Shown: in pieces, positions 1 to 8,425 of the stretch
Position numbering within the stretch: the stretch's first letter is position 1
Layout: every line of letters begins with the position of its first letter
Source: RPQJ01 sp963846885
GTDB taxonomy: Bacteria > Pseudomonadota > Gammaproteobacteria > Steroidobacterales > Steroidobacteraceae
Length of the DNA: 64,000 nucleotides
Assembly: GCA_963846885.1 (NCBI GenBank)
Contig: CAWJXS010000012.1
Location: 134,784-198,783 of the forward strand
Reading direction: 5' to 3'
Notes under the pieces: model-generated
Databases searched by the model: none
Told to the model about the DNA's origin: nothing
What the model saw: the letters and a program-made list of their open reading frames with translations, nothing else
Position numbers and translations under genes: made by a program

Positions 1-1161
1 GCGGAAGACCGTGCCGGGAATTTCCAGCCGTTCGGTGCGCAGCACCTTCGCCGTTTCCGGGCCTTGCCGCCCGTCTTTCCAGGTGAGTTCGAACGTGGCG
101 ACGGGCGCGTCGTGGATCCGGCCGCAGTTGTGCCCGATGCGCGTCACTTCGAGCCAGTCGCCCTGCGGGTCGACCATGCGCCACCAGGCGAGGTTGTCGA
201 GCGCGGTGCCCCACAGCACGGCCTTCTTGCCGCCGGCATTCATCGCGATATTGCCGCCGACGACCGATGCGTCGGCCGACGTCGGATCGACTGCGAAGAC
301 GAAGCCCGCGGCATGCGCAGCTTCCTCGACGCGCCGGGTGACGACACCTGCCTCGGTGAACAGCGTGGGGACCGGCTGCGCCACCCCGGGCAACGTGGCC
401 GGCTGGACCTTGTCGATGCGCTCGAGCTTCTCGATGTTGATCACGGCCGCGAACGGCGTGAGCGGCACGGCGCTGCCGGTGTAGCCGGTGCCGCCGCCGC
501 GTGGAATCACGGTGAGCCCCGATTCGAAGCAGGCGCGCACGAGTCCGGGGATCTCGGCCTCGGTGTCGGGCATCAGCACGACAAAGGGCGTTTCGACGCG
601 CCAGTCGGTCGCGTCGGTCGCGTGCGACACCCGCGCGTACGCGTCGAAGCAGACGTTGTCACTGCGCGTGTGGGATGCAAACGCCTTGCGGGCGCGCCGG
701 CGCATCGTTTCGGTCCTGCCGAAGGAGGCAGCGAAGTCATCCACCGCAGCGCGCGCGAAAGCGAGCAGCTTGCCGACCTTCAGGTCGCGCGTGGCGTCGG
801 TCGTGTCGCGGCGCTTCTCGATGTCGGACAGGCGATGATGCAGTGCCTCCACCAGCAACTCGCGCCGCCCCGGGTTGTCGAGCAGGTCCTGCTCCAGGTA
901 CGGGTTGCGCCGCACGACCCAGATGTCGCCGAGCACCTCGTACAGCATGCGTGCCGAGCGTCCGGTGCGGCGCTCAGCACGCAAGTCGTCGAGCAACTCC
1001 CAGCCGGCGGCGCCGAGCAGCCGGATCACGATCTCGCGGTCCGAGAAGGACGTGTAGTTGTAGGGAATCTCGCGCAGGCGCGGTGGCGGATCGAGATCTG
1101 CTGCGTGCGGCGCGGTCGGGATGGCAGTGGGCGGGATGAGGTCGGCGGTGTTTGCGTTCAC
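1..1161 (-). CDS. DUF3683-type FAD/FMN-linked oxidase, N-terminal part (runs off the left edge)
   Basis: Only the first 387 codons are present. The frame opens with GTG at 1161-1159, immediately preceded in frame by TAA, so no earlier start is possible. Residues ~29-50 carry the stretch REIPYNYTSFSDREIVIRL typical of the DUF3683 N-terminal domain, and residues ~217-228 (IPRGGGTGYTG) followed by a DPTSADASVVGGN stretch look like the PCMH-type FAD-binding fold of glycolate/D-lactate oxidases. Family members are usually ~1,200-1,300 residues and continue into an FAD-oxidase C-terminal domain and a 4Fe-4S ferredoxin module, which would lie outside the window. The likely role is oxidation of a 2-hydroxy acid feeding the respiratory chain; the substrate is inferred only from the family. 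Confidence 0.8.
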   Translation of the reverse strand, partial: MNANTADLIPPTAIPTAPHAADLDPPPRLREIPYNYTSFSDREIVIRLLGAAGWELLDDLRAERRTGRSARMLYEVLGDIWVVRRNPYLEQDLLDNPGRRELLVEALHHRLSDIEKRRDTTDATRDLKVGKLLAFARAAVDDFAASFGRTETMRRRARKAFASHTRSDNVCFDAYARVSHATDATDWRVETPFVVLMPDTEAEIPGLVRACFESGLTVIPRGGGTGYTGSAVPLTPFAAVINIEKLERIDKVQPATLPGVAQPVPTLFTEAGVVTRRVEEAAHAAGFVFAVDPTSADASVVGGNIAMNAGGKKAVLWGTALDNLAWWRMVDPQGDWLEVTRIGHNCGRIHDAPVATFELTWKDGRQGPETAKVLRTERLEIPGTVFR

Positions 1162-1206
1162 TTAGCGGAATCGAGCTTGGCCGTGGCCGGCAGGGCGCCG
1201 CCATTG

Positions 1207-3903
1207 TTACCCGTTATTGCCGTCGCGGGTAGCGTGGAAGTTGCGTGACTTGCAACCGCGACTCCCCTCAGCGGGATCGGCCAGCGGCGCAGGGGTCGGC
1301 GCATCGCAGGCCTCGCCGATCCAGTGTCCGGGCAGGTGCAGGCTGCTTACCAGCGAGACGATGACGGCCGCAGCGTAGGGAATCGACTGGACCAGCAGCA
1401 CCGTCACCCACACGGTCAGGTCGGGGCTGCCTACCAGTCCCGGCAGGTCGCCATCCATGTCGGGAATGCTGCTCACCGCGTATGCGGCAATCCAGAGGCC
1501 GCACATGAGTACCGCTTCTTCGCGTGCCGCTGCAAGCGACTGCAGCCAGGCATGGCGGGAGGTGCGCTTCGGCGTGCGGAAGAACGGGCGCTCCTTGTTC
1601 ACGAACCCGCTCAGCATGGCCGAGCCGACGGTATGCGACAGGCCGAGACCTGCGATGGCCGCCGCCACGGTCTGGGTGAACGTGGCGCCCACGCGCGAAC
1701 GGTACAGGTGCAGCAGCTTCACCAGCTTGAACAGGAACAGCGACAGCGGCAGCACCGAGAACAGCAGCAACGGCGGCTCGATGTGGCGCGGGAACAGCAC
1801 CATGACCAGCGACCAGGTGAGGGCCGCCATGTTCACGAGCAGGTTGAAGCCGTCGGCGAGCCACGGCAGCCAGCCGGCGACGAAGTGATAGCGCTGCCCG
1901 GCGGTCAGTCCCGTGTTGCGACCGTGGATGAGCGCGTCGAAGTGCCGGCGCAGGATCTGCATGGCACCGAACGCCCAGCGCGAGCGCTGCTTCTTGAAGT
2001 CGAGGAACGTGTCAGGCATCACGCCGCGGCCGTAGCTCGTCGCGATGTACGTCGTCTCGTACCCCTCGTCGAGGATGCGCAACCCGAGTTCGGCGTCTTC
2101 CGTGATGCACCACTCCGACCAGCCGATGCGCTCGAGCAGCTCGCGCCGCACCATCGTCATCGTGCCGTGCTGGATGATCGCGTTGCGCTCGTTGCGCGTG
2201 ACCATGCCGATGTGGAAGAAACCGCGATACTCCGCGTGGCACATGGCCTTGAAGGCGCTCTCGCCGGCGTCACGGTAATCCTGCGGCGCCTGCACGACGC
2301 CGGTGCGCGGATTGGCGAATGCAGGCGCGAGGTCGCGCAGCCATTCGGGACGCACGATGTAGTCGGCGTCGATCACGGCCACCACGGTCGCGTCCGGTGC
2401 GGTGTGGCGCAGCGCGAAGTTGAGCGCGCCCGCCTTGAAGCCGTCGAGCGGCGACACGTGGAAGAAGCGGAACCGCGCACCGAGCTTCGCGCAATGCGCT
2501 TCGACGGGACGCCAGACGGCTTCGTCGGGCGTGTTGTTGTCGATGACGAGCACTTCGAAATCGGGGTAATCGAGCCGCGCGAGCGCGTCGAGCGTCTCGA
2601 TCAGCATGTCCGCCGGTTCGTTGTAGGCCGGGACATGGATCGATACGCGAGGGAGCTCGCTGTTCGGCACCCGCGACGGCTGCAGCAGGCGGCGGTGCGT
2701 ATCCGCCCAGCGTGCCTCGGCCCATTCGTGCGCTTCCGCGAACAGCACGGCGATCACGCCGAGCATGCCCACCATCAGCACCGCGCCGACGAGCACGCTG
2801 CCCACCGTCAGGTACTGCTGCGAGAAATCGTAAAGCGTCCAGACCAGCAACGTGGCTGTGGCGTACACCACCAAGGCGAGGAAGCTGCGGCCACGGTTAC
2901 GCAGCGAGTGGCTGTGGAAATAGAACAGCCACAGCATGAACGCCGCGGCCAGTACGGATGCGGCTGCCAGCACGTGCCAGTGCGGCACGCGCACGATCGG
3001 CGCGCGGAACTCGAATTTCTGCTGGCGGTCCGCGTCGTAGACGCCCCAGTACGCGCCCACCTTGCCTTCGGCCGCGGCTTTCCATGGCTGGTCGAACGCT
3101 TCCATCACGAAATACTCGAGCCGCTGCTGCTCGGCGTACGCGAGGAAGCGGCGCAGGAACAGCGCCTCGTTGGCGGTCGTTGCCACTGCCGATTCGCGGG
3201 TGCGGCCTTCGCTCGGCCAGCCCACTTCGCCGATCACGATCGGCTTGCCCGGGAACGCGCGCTGCACTTCGGCGAGCTTCGCGATGACGTAACCGACGGA
3301 GGACTCGACCTCGACGCCTTCCCAGTACGGCAGCATGTGCACGGTGATGAAGTCGACGTGCGCGGCCAGTTCAGGATGCTTGATCCAGACGTGCCAGGGC
3401 TCGGCGGTGCTCACGGGTTGCCGCGTCGCTGCACGCACGCGATCGAGGTGGGCGAGCAGGTCGGGCACGGGCAGGTCGCCGCGCAGCACGACTTCGTTGC
3501 CGACGAGCACGCGGTGGACGTTGCGGTGCTGGTTCGCGAGCCGGATGACGGCTTCGATCTCGCGCTCGTTGCGCTCGCGGTCCGCATCGAGCCAGCTGCC
3601 GAGCATGACCTTCAGGTCATGCTTGCGCGCCAGGGCCGGAATCTCGCCGAGTGATCCGAGCGCGCTGTACGTGCGCACCGCGCGGGTCGTGCCCGCGAGC
3701 AGCTTCAGGTCGCCCGCGATCTGTTCGACCGTCGGGTCGTTGCCCGTGATCGCGTTCTGGTCTTTCTGGTAGGGCTGGAACGCAAACCCGTTGATCACCC
3801 GCGGCAGGGCCGGCTCGGTGCTCGGACGATTGGCATAGCCCCAAGCCGCCACCGTGAGCATGGCGAACAGAACGACGATCAGGAAACCCGACAGCTTCTT
3901 CAT
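1207..3903 (-). CDS. GH17 domain fused to membrane GT2 glycosyltransferase (beta-glucan synthase/remodelling type)
   Basis: Predicted 898 residues. I chose ATG at 3903 (MKKLSGFLIVVLFAMLTVAAW), because the earlier in-frame start adds 32 residues that would hide this membrane segment. Residues ~35-310 form a glycoside hydrolase family 17 domain, with the likely acid residue in VLVGNEVVLRG and nucleophile in IGEVGWPSEG. After membrane helices at ~320-400, a processive family 2 glycosyltransferase follows with VIDADY, TEDAELGLRI and the QRSRW (QxxRW) motif, then several C-terminal helices. This architecture suits an inner-membrane enzyme making and trimming a beta-glucan, similar in logic to NdvB-type proteins. 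The polymer is not identifiable from sequence. The gene stands alone. Confidence 0.85.
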   Translation of the reverse strand: MKKLSGFLIVVLFAMLTVAAWGYANRPSTEPALPRVINGFAFQPYQKDQNAITGNDPTVEQIAGDLKLLAGTTRAVRTYSALGSLGEIPALARKHDLKVMLGSWLDADRERNEREIEAVIRLANQHRNVHRVLVGNEVVLRGDLPVPDLLAHLDRVRAATRQPVSTAEPWHVWIKHPELAAHVDFITVHMLPYWEGVEVESSVGYVIAKLAEVQRAFPGKPIVIGEVGWPSEGRTRESAVATTANEALFLRRFLAYAEQQRLEYFVMEAFDQPWKAAAEGKVGAYWGVYDADRQQKFEFRAPIVRVPHWHVLAAASVLAAAFMLWLFYFHSHSLRNRGRSFLALVVYATATLLVWTLYDFSQQYLTVGSVLVGAVLMVGMLGVIAVLFAEAHEWAEARWADTHRRLLQPSRVPNSELPRVSIHVPAYNEPADMLIETLDALARLDYPDFEVLVIDNNTPDEAVWRPVEAHCAKLGARFRFFHVSPLDGFKAGALNFALRHTAPDATVVAVIDADYIVRPEWLRDLAPAFANPRTGVVQAPQDYRDAGESAFKAMCHAEYRGFFHIGMVTRNERNAIIQHGTMTMVRRELLERIGWSEWCITEDAELGLRILDEGYETTYIATSYGRGVMPDTFLDFKKQRSRWAFGAMQILRRHFDALIHGRNTGLTAGQRYHFVAGWLPWLADGFNLLVNMAALTWSLVMVLFPRHIEPPLLLFSVLPLSLFLFKLVKLLHLYRSRVGATFTQTVAAAIAGLGLSHTVGSAMLSGFVNKERPFFRTPKRTSRHAWLQSLAAAREEAVLMCGLWIAAYAVSSIPDMDGDLPGLVGSPDLTVWVTVLLVQSIPYAAAVIVSLVSSLHLPGHWIGEACDAPTPAPLADPAEGSRGCKSRNFHATRDGNNG

Positions 3904-4075
3904 CGACCACCCGGGGGAACAGACCGGGCGCGATTCTATGTGCGGTGCAGCGTAACCAAAGGGGAGGGTGTGTCGGGTTTTGGCGACAATGCGCGGCAAT
4001 CGCCGCCCGCTGCACCAAGGCGGGGCATTTGCTAACTAAATCAGTGCTTTATGCCGCTTGCAGCGGCCCGAAAAG

Positions 4076-5536
4076 TCAGAACTTCCAGACCAGGCTGAGC
4101 TGCAGCGTGTCGGTCGAGGGGGATCCGGTGGCGTTCTCGAAATCCATCCAGCGCATGCGATAGGCCGCATCGGCAGCCAGCGCGTTGCTGAAGTCGTAAC
4201 GCATGCCAATGCCGACTTCATAGGCGAGGCCGTCGACCGTGCGGGTGTCCTGCCACGAGGTGCAGACGTATCCCCACCACGGATGCCACCAGCAACCGAC
4301 CTCGGGTGGCGCGGTCGCGATGTTGGTGTCCACCCAGGCCCAGCCCACGCCGCCGGCGATATAGGGCGTTATGGGCCCCGTCATGAAGGTGTAGGCCGCG
4401 TCGATCATCACCGACATCGTGTCGATGCTGCCTTCGATCGCGTAGACCTCGCCGGCCGTGTCGCCCACCACGTCGGCGTCGTAGTCCTTGCTGTCGTAAC
4501 GGAAGCTGCCGCCCAGGCGCAAACGGTCGGTGAAGTTGTAGCCGCCGCCCGCCATGAAGCCGAAGCTGCTCTTGATGTTGGCCGTGGTGCCGCCTTCGAA
4601 ATCGATGTCGGTCGAGCCCGAGGCCGTGAGGCCGGCCGCCGCTTCCCACTTTCCGGCCTGCGGCGGAGCCGCGCCGAAATCCCACCCGCGGCTGTCCTGG
4701 CCGCCAGCCGCGGCACCAGCGGCGGCACCCAAGCCGGCTGCGGCGGCGGCGTTGGGCAGGTCTGGCACGTTGGCCACGTTGTTTGCCATGCGCACGTTGT
4801 CGGCGACCGTCGCCAGGTCGTCGACACCGAGCTTGCGGTAGGAGGCCGCCAGGATCTTGAGCGCCGGATCGACCGCCGGTGCGCCGTCGAAGTTCTCGAC
4901 GACGCCCTTGGCGCGGTTGGCGGCGCCTACATACGCGCCGCGCTTGAGGTAGAAGCGCGCCACCTCGACTTCGTAGTCGGCGAGGCGGTTACGCAGGTAA
5001 ATCATGCGCTGCCGGGCATCGGCCGCATACGGGCTCTTGGGGTATTGCTGGACCAGCGTCTGGAAGGCCTGGAACGACTTGCGCGCCTCGTGCGGCGGAC
5101 GCTGGGCGATGTCGGCCTTGAACTGGCGCTCGAGCCAGTTGGCCCCGGACTCGAAATACACCAGGCCGCGCACGTAATAGGCGTAGTCGACGCGCGGGTG
5201 AGTGGGGTTTTCGCGGATGAACTGGTCGGCCTGGTCGATCGCCGATTCACTCGCGCGGGCCTTGTAATACGCATAGATCAGATCCAGCTGACCCTGCTTC
5301 GCCTGCTCGCTGAACGGGTAGCGGCCTTCGAGGGTCTCGTAGCGCTCGATCGCCGCCGGGTAATTGCTGTTCCTGATGTTCTTGATGGCGTCGCGATACA
5401 GTTGCTCGGGCGACCCTTCGATGACTTTTTCGCCACCCTTGTCCCAGAACTTGAGGCTGCTGCAGCCGGCCGTCGCGAGGAGGGACGACGCGAGCAGGAC
5501 CGTGGCGAGGACACGTGTGGACAAAGCGGCAGCCAT
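4076..5536 (-). CDS. bamD: BamD outer-membrane assembly lipoprotein fused to a C-terminal outer-membrane beta-barrel
   Basis: 486 residues, about twice the usual BamD (~250). ATG at 5536 gives a lipoprotein signal with lipobox LATAGC (Cys about residue 25); an upstream in-frame start adds 20 residues without a signal. Residues ~35-265 are a complete TPR-type BamD (SPEQLYRDA, NYPAAIERYETLEGRYPFS, HPRVDYAYYVRGL, AYVGAANRAKGVVENF), the essential BAM subunit that recruits barrel substrates. An Ala/Gly-rich linker (~270-310) leads without any stop into a small barrel of alternating strands (GGGYNFTDRLRLGGSFRYDS), including the cysteine/tryptophan loop GCWWHPWWGYVC seen in opacity-type porins, and the protein ends in the C-terminal Phe (SLVWKF) recognised by BAM. 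Both halves are intact and in one frame. The gene is divergent from rluD, a common arrangement for bamD. Confidence 0.85.
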   Translation of the reverse strand: MAAALSTRVLATVLLASSLLATAGCSSLKFWDKGGEKVIEGSPEQLYRDAIKNIRNSNYPAAIERYETLEGRYPFSEQAKQGQLDLIYAYYKARASESAIDQADQFIRENPTHPRVDYAYYVRGLVYFESGANWLERQFKADIAQRPPHEARKSFQAFQTLVQQYPKSPYAADARQRMIYLRNRLADYEVEVARFYLKRGAYVGAANRAKGVVENFDGAPAVDPALKILAASYRKLGVDDLATVADNVRMANNVANVPDLPNAAAAAGLGAAAGAAAGGQDSRGWDFGAAPPQAGKWEAAAGLTASGSTDIDFEGGTTANIKSSFGFMAGGGYNFTDRLRLGGSFRYDSKDYDADVVGDTAGEVYAIEGSIDTMSVMIDAAYTFMTGPITPYIAGGVGWAWVDTNIATAPPEVGCWWHPWWGYVCTSWQDTRTVDGLAYEVGIGMRYDFSNALAADAAYRMRWMDFENATGSPSTDTLQLSLVWKF

Positions 5537-5564
5537 GCGGAGATCCTGGGGTCGGGCCCTGCGG

Positions 5565-5607
5565 AAGGGCGTGAAGTATATAGAATTCGACACCATGACG
5601 ACCTCAA
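5565..5607. promoter_or_regulatory. Shared divergent promoter region of bamD and rluD
   Basis: Only 58 bp separate the two starts. The stretch AAGTATATAGAATTC around 5575-5588 carries TATA-type -10 sequences on both strands (TATACT/TATATA on minus). On the minus strand a TTGAGG box lies at 5607-5602, about 18 bp from CTATAT. This would place the bamD -35 inside the start of rluD. Assignment is by eye from consensus and remains tentative. Confidence 0.35.
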
Positions 5608-6560
5608 CCGTTCACCTCCGCCTGCAGATTCCCACGAACCTTGCAGGCCAGCGCCTGGACCAGGCCCTGGCCCAGCTGCTGCCCGATTACTCGCGCAGCC
5701 GGCTCAAGACGTGGATCGATGCCGGCGAAGTGCTCGTCGATGGCGTGGTCAGCCGGCCCAAGGACAAGCTGAACGGCGGCGAGTCGATCGAGGTGGCTGC
5801 CACCCTTACGGAGGAAACCGCGGCGGAGGCCCAGGCCATCCCGCTCGCGATGGTCCACGAGGACAAGCACGTCTACATCGTCAACAAGCCGCCGGGCCTG
5901 GTCGTCCATCCGGGTGCCGGCAATCCTGACCGGACCTTGCAGAACGCGCTGTTGTCGCGCGACCCCCAGTTGGCCGGCCTGCCGCGGGCCGGCATCGTCC
6001 ATCGCCTCGACAAGGACACCAGCGGCCTGCTGATCGTCGCGCGCACGATCAAGGCGCACACGGCGCTGGTCCGCATGCTCGAGGCTCGCGACATCCATCG
6101 TGAGTACGAGGCCATCACTCGCGGCGTCATGACGGCGGGCGGCACGATCGACGCGCCGATCGACCGCCATCCGACCGACCGCGTGCGCATGGCAATCCGC
6201 CAGGGTGGTCGTGACGCCGTCACGCATTACCGGGTCATCAAGCGGTATCGCGCGCACACGCACGTGCGCGTGCAACTCGAGACCGGACGCACGCACCAGA
6301 TCCGTGTGCATCTCACCCACGCCGGCTATCCGATCGTCGGCGACCGGGTGTACGGCGGTCGCCTTGCGCAACCCAAGGGCGCGACCGAAGAATTGCGCGT
6401 GGCACTGCGCGAGTTTCCGCGGCAGGCCTTGCACGCCGCGAGACTGCAGCTCGAGCATCCGGTGACTGGCAAGCCGCTCGAGGCACAGGCGCCTTTGCCG
6501 CAGGACATGCGGTCCTTGCTTAAGACGCTGGCGGCCGACCTCGCCACCGTCAAGGCATGA
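5595..6560 (+). CDS. rluD: 23S rRNA pseudouridine synthase RluD
   Basis: 321 residues, close to E. coli RluD. It isomerises uridines in helix 69 of 23S rRNA and is needed for ribosome assembly. An N-terminal S4 RNA-binding domain (GQRLDQALAQLLPDYSRSRL, residues ~14-75) precedes the catalytic core with HRLDKDTSGLLIVA, whose Asp is the catalytic residue, and the GRTHQIRVHL motif near residue 235. ATG at 5595 matches the family N terminus; the longer upstream extension would overlap the bamD leader. It overlaps the next gene by ATGA, so rluD and pgeF are translationally coupled. RluC is the alternative assignment, but the bamD-rluD-pgeF neighbourhood favours RluD. Confidence 0.92.
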   Translation: MTTSTVHLRLQIPTNLAGQRLDQALAQLLPDYSRSRLKTWIDAGEVLVDGVVSRPKDKLNGGESIEVAATLTEETAAEAQAIPLAMVHEDKHVYIVNKPPGLVVHPGAGNPDRTLQNALLSRDPQLAGLPRAGIVHRLDKDTSGLLIVARTIKAHTALVRMLEARDIHREYEAITRGVMTAGGTIDAPIDRHPTDRVRMAIRQGGRDAVTHYRVIKRYRAHTHVRVQLETGRTHQIRVHLTHAGYPIVGDRVYGGRLAQPKGATEELRVALREFPRQALHAARLQLEHPVTGKPLEAQAPLPQDMRSLLKTLAADLATVKA

Positions 6561-7396
6561 GTCCGGGCGTCGCGTTGCCGCAGGGCTCCTGGTTGACGCC
6601 CGACTGGGAGGCCCCGGCGCACGTCCGTGCACTCTCGACATTGCGTAGCGGTGGCTGCAGCACAGGCTCGTACGCCAGCTTCAATCTCGCGCAACACGTC
6701 GGCGACGAACCGGGCCACGTGCGCGACAACCGCACGTTGTTGCGGGCAGCGGCAAGCCTGCCGGCCGAACCGTTGTGGCTCGAACAGGTGCACGGAATGG
6801 CCGTCGCAGTGCACGCGGACGCTGCGGCCGACGCAGGCGCCCCTCCGCCGCGTGCCGATGCCGCCGTGGCCTTTGTCCCGGGGCGTGTGTGCGTCGTGAT
6901 GACCGCCGACTGCCTGCCGGTCGTGTTCGCAGATCGAGCGGGCACACGCGTGGGCGTGGCCCATGCAGGTTGGCGCGGACTCGTGGGCGGCGTGCTCGAA
7001 GCAACGGTCAGCGCATTGCAGACGCCTCCGGCAGAGCTGGTTGCCTGGCTCGGGCCTGCCATCGGTCCGCAGGCGTTCGAAGTGGGATCCGAAGTGCGCG
7101 CAGCTTTTGTCGCACGCGACGCCGCGAATGCAGCGAGCTTCACGCGCAATGCAGCCGGCCGCTACCAGGCCGATCTGTACCAGCTCGCCCGGCAGGCTCT
7201 GGCGCGCAGCGGTGTGGTTGCAGTCACGGGCGGCGGACACTGCACGCATGGCGAGCCGGAGAAGTTTTTCTCGTTTCGGCGCGACGGCGGCCGCACCGGG
7301 CGCATGGCGACGCTGGCGTGGCTCGCGCCCGACGCCACCGGTCCGGCGCCGGCTGCAGCTGCCGGCCGCGGCGATTCCGCCAGGGGCGCGTGCTAA
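6557..7396 (+). CDS. pgeF: PgeF/YfiH family purine nucleoside phosphorylase-laccase-domain protein
   Basis: 279 residues, somewhat longer than E. coli YfiH because of an Ala/Gly-rich tail. Family members carry a Cu-oxidase_4 (DUF152) fold; they are reported as purine nucleoside phosphorylase/adenosine deaminase-like enzymes and, as PgeF, as editors of peptidoglycan precursors that contain L-Ser. The expected metal-binding residues are visible: His in WLEQVHG, Cys in MTADCLPVVF and His in GVAHAGWRG. The ATG overlaps the rluD stop by four bases. The rluD-pgeF-clpB order is widely conserved in gammaproteobacteria, here interrupted by a ZIP gene and a repeat. Confidence 0.9.
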   Translation: MSPGVALPQGSWLTPDWEAPAHVRALSTLRSGGCSTGSYASFNLAQHVGDEPGHVRDNRTLLRAAASLPAEPLWLEQVHGMAVAVHADAAADAGAPPPRADAAVAFVPGRVCVVMTADCLPVVFADRAGTRVGVAHAGWRGLVGGVLEATVSALQTPPAELVAWLGPAIGPQAFEVGSEVRAAFVARDAANAASFTRNAAGRYQADLYQLARQALARSGVVAVTGGGHCTHGEPEKFFSFRRDGGRTGRMATLAWLAPDATGPAPAAAAGRGDSARGAC

Positions 7397-7438
7397 CCTG
7401 ACCGACTCCCGCTGGCCCCGCATGCAGAACAAAAACCC

Positions 7439-8218
7439 TTGAGCACCTTGCACCTGATCGTCGTGTTCACGGCGCTGAGCGGTTTGCTGAGCGCATTGGC
7501 CGCGGGCGTGTTCCTGGCGCTCGGCGCGAAGGCGCGTTCGGCCTTGCTGCCGCACCTGGTGAGCTTCGCCACCGGCACTCTGCTGGCCGCCGCGTTCCTC
7601 GGCCTGATCCCGCACGCGCTGGAAGGCGCAGGCCCCGAGGCCACGCACCACGTTGGACTCGCGCTGCTCGCCGGCATCCTGCTGTTCTTCCTGCTCGAGA
7701 AGTTCGTGCTCTGGCGTCACTGCCACGACGATCCGTGCGAGATGCATTCGCCCACGCCCGACGCGCGCGACCGCGCCTCGGCCAACCTGATCCTCGCGGG
7801 CGACACGTTTCACAACCTGCTCGACGGCGTGTTGGTCGCCGCGGCCTTCATGACCAATCCGCAACTCGGCATCGTGACGGCGCTGGCGGTGTTCGCGCAC
7901 GAGATCCCCCAGGAGGTGGGCGACCTCGCGATCCTGCTGCATGGCGGCTTCAGCCGTGCGCGCGCACTGACCCTGAACCTGGTCTCGAGCCTGACCTCGG
8001 TGGTGGGTGGCGTGATTGCGTATTTCGCGCTCGGCACCGCGCTGGAGTTCCTGCCGTATGCGCTTGCGTTCGCGGCAGCGAGCTTCATCTACGTTGCCGT
8101 CGCCGACCTGATCCCCGGCCTGCACCGACGAGTCGACTTGCGGGCCAGCCTGGGCCAGGTCGTGTTCATCGCGCTGGGCGTCGCGCTGGTGTTCTTTACG
8201 CACCAGGGCATGCATTAG
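7439..8218 (+). CDS. ZIP family metal (probably zinc) transporter
   Basis: 259 residues with about eight hydrophobic segments, the normal size for a bacterial ZIP permease. The two metal-site helices are clear: TFHNLLDGV (helix 4, HN..D) and AHEIPQEVGDLAILLHGG (helix 5, HExxxE type). A His/Asp/Cys-rich cytoplasmic loop (RHCHDDPCEMHSP, ~residues 98-110) resembles a metal-sensing loop. The start is uncertain: TTG at 7439 gives a good first membrane helix, no in-frame ATG lies nearby and no strong ribosome site is visible; GTG eight codons downstream is an alternative. It sits between pgeF and a repeat-rich spacer, unlike the usual pgeF-clpB adjacency, suggesting insertion of this gene and the repeat. 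Confidence 0.85.
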   Translation: MSTLHLIVVFTALSGLLSALAAGVFLALGAKARSALLPHLVSFATGTLLAAAFLGLIPHALEGAGPEATHHVGLALLAGILLFFLLEKFVLWRHCHDDPCEMHSPTPDARDRASANLILAGDTFHNLLDGVLVAAAFMTNPQLGIVTALAVFAHEIPQEVGDLAILLHGGFSRARALTLNLVSSLTSVVGGVIAYFALGTALEFLPYALAFAAASFIYVAVADLIPGLHRRVDLRASLGQVVFIALGVALVFFTHQGMH

Positions 8219-8425
8219 GGAGGGGGAAGGGGAGGAAGGGCAGGAAGGGCTAGGGAAGGGGCAGGAAAGGGAGCTAGGGGCTAGGGGCTAGTCAGAAGTG
8301 CTGCCTCAACTAAGCATACTTTTTAACCTACTGATTTTATTAGTACTTTTCAGCTCCGTACCTGCCCATCTTGTCCGTCGTGCGCTTCCGACTAACCCCT
8401 AGTCCCTAGCCCCTAGCCCCTTTTA
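8219..8425. repeat. G-rich tract plus inverted CTAGGGG element (MITE-like) upstream of clpB
   Basis: Just after the ZIP stop comes a purine tract of GGGCAGGAA-like units. It is followed by an inverted repeat with arms at 8274-8298 and 8385-8409 (22 of 25 positions complementary), each made of tandem CTAGGGG heptamers ending in AGTC(A/G)GAAG. Between them lie 86 bp of strikingly AT-rich DNA, in contrast to the GC-rich surroundings. The whole block is non-coding. It could be a miniature inverted-repeat element, a large cruciform, or a bidirectional transcription barrier. No target-site duplication is certain and no transposase is nearby. Confidence 0.6.

Noticed and set aside
1324..3654. 776-residue open frame on plus strand opposite the GH17-GT2 gene
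   Set aside because: Composition rich in Arg/His/Gln/Glu with no domain, as expected for a mirror frame of a GC-rich gene; the minus-strand gene carries two full catalytic motif sets.
4058..5929. 623-residue plus-strand frame opposite the BamD fusion
   Set aside because: Low-complexity shadow; it would also cover the bamD/rluD promoter. It does not threaten the fusion call because the minus frame has all family motifs.
8346..8371. CTTTTCA and GCCCATCT as a sigma-32 promoter inside the inverted element
   Set aside because: Spacer of about 11 bp is too short; the alternative at 8420-8447 has the proper 13 bp.
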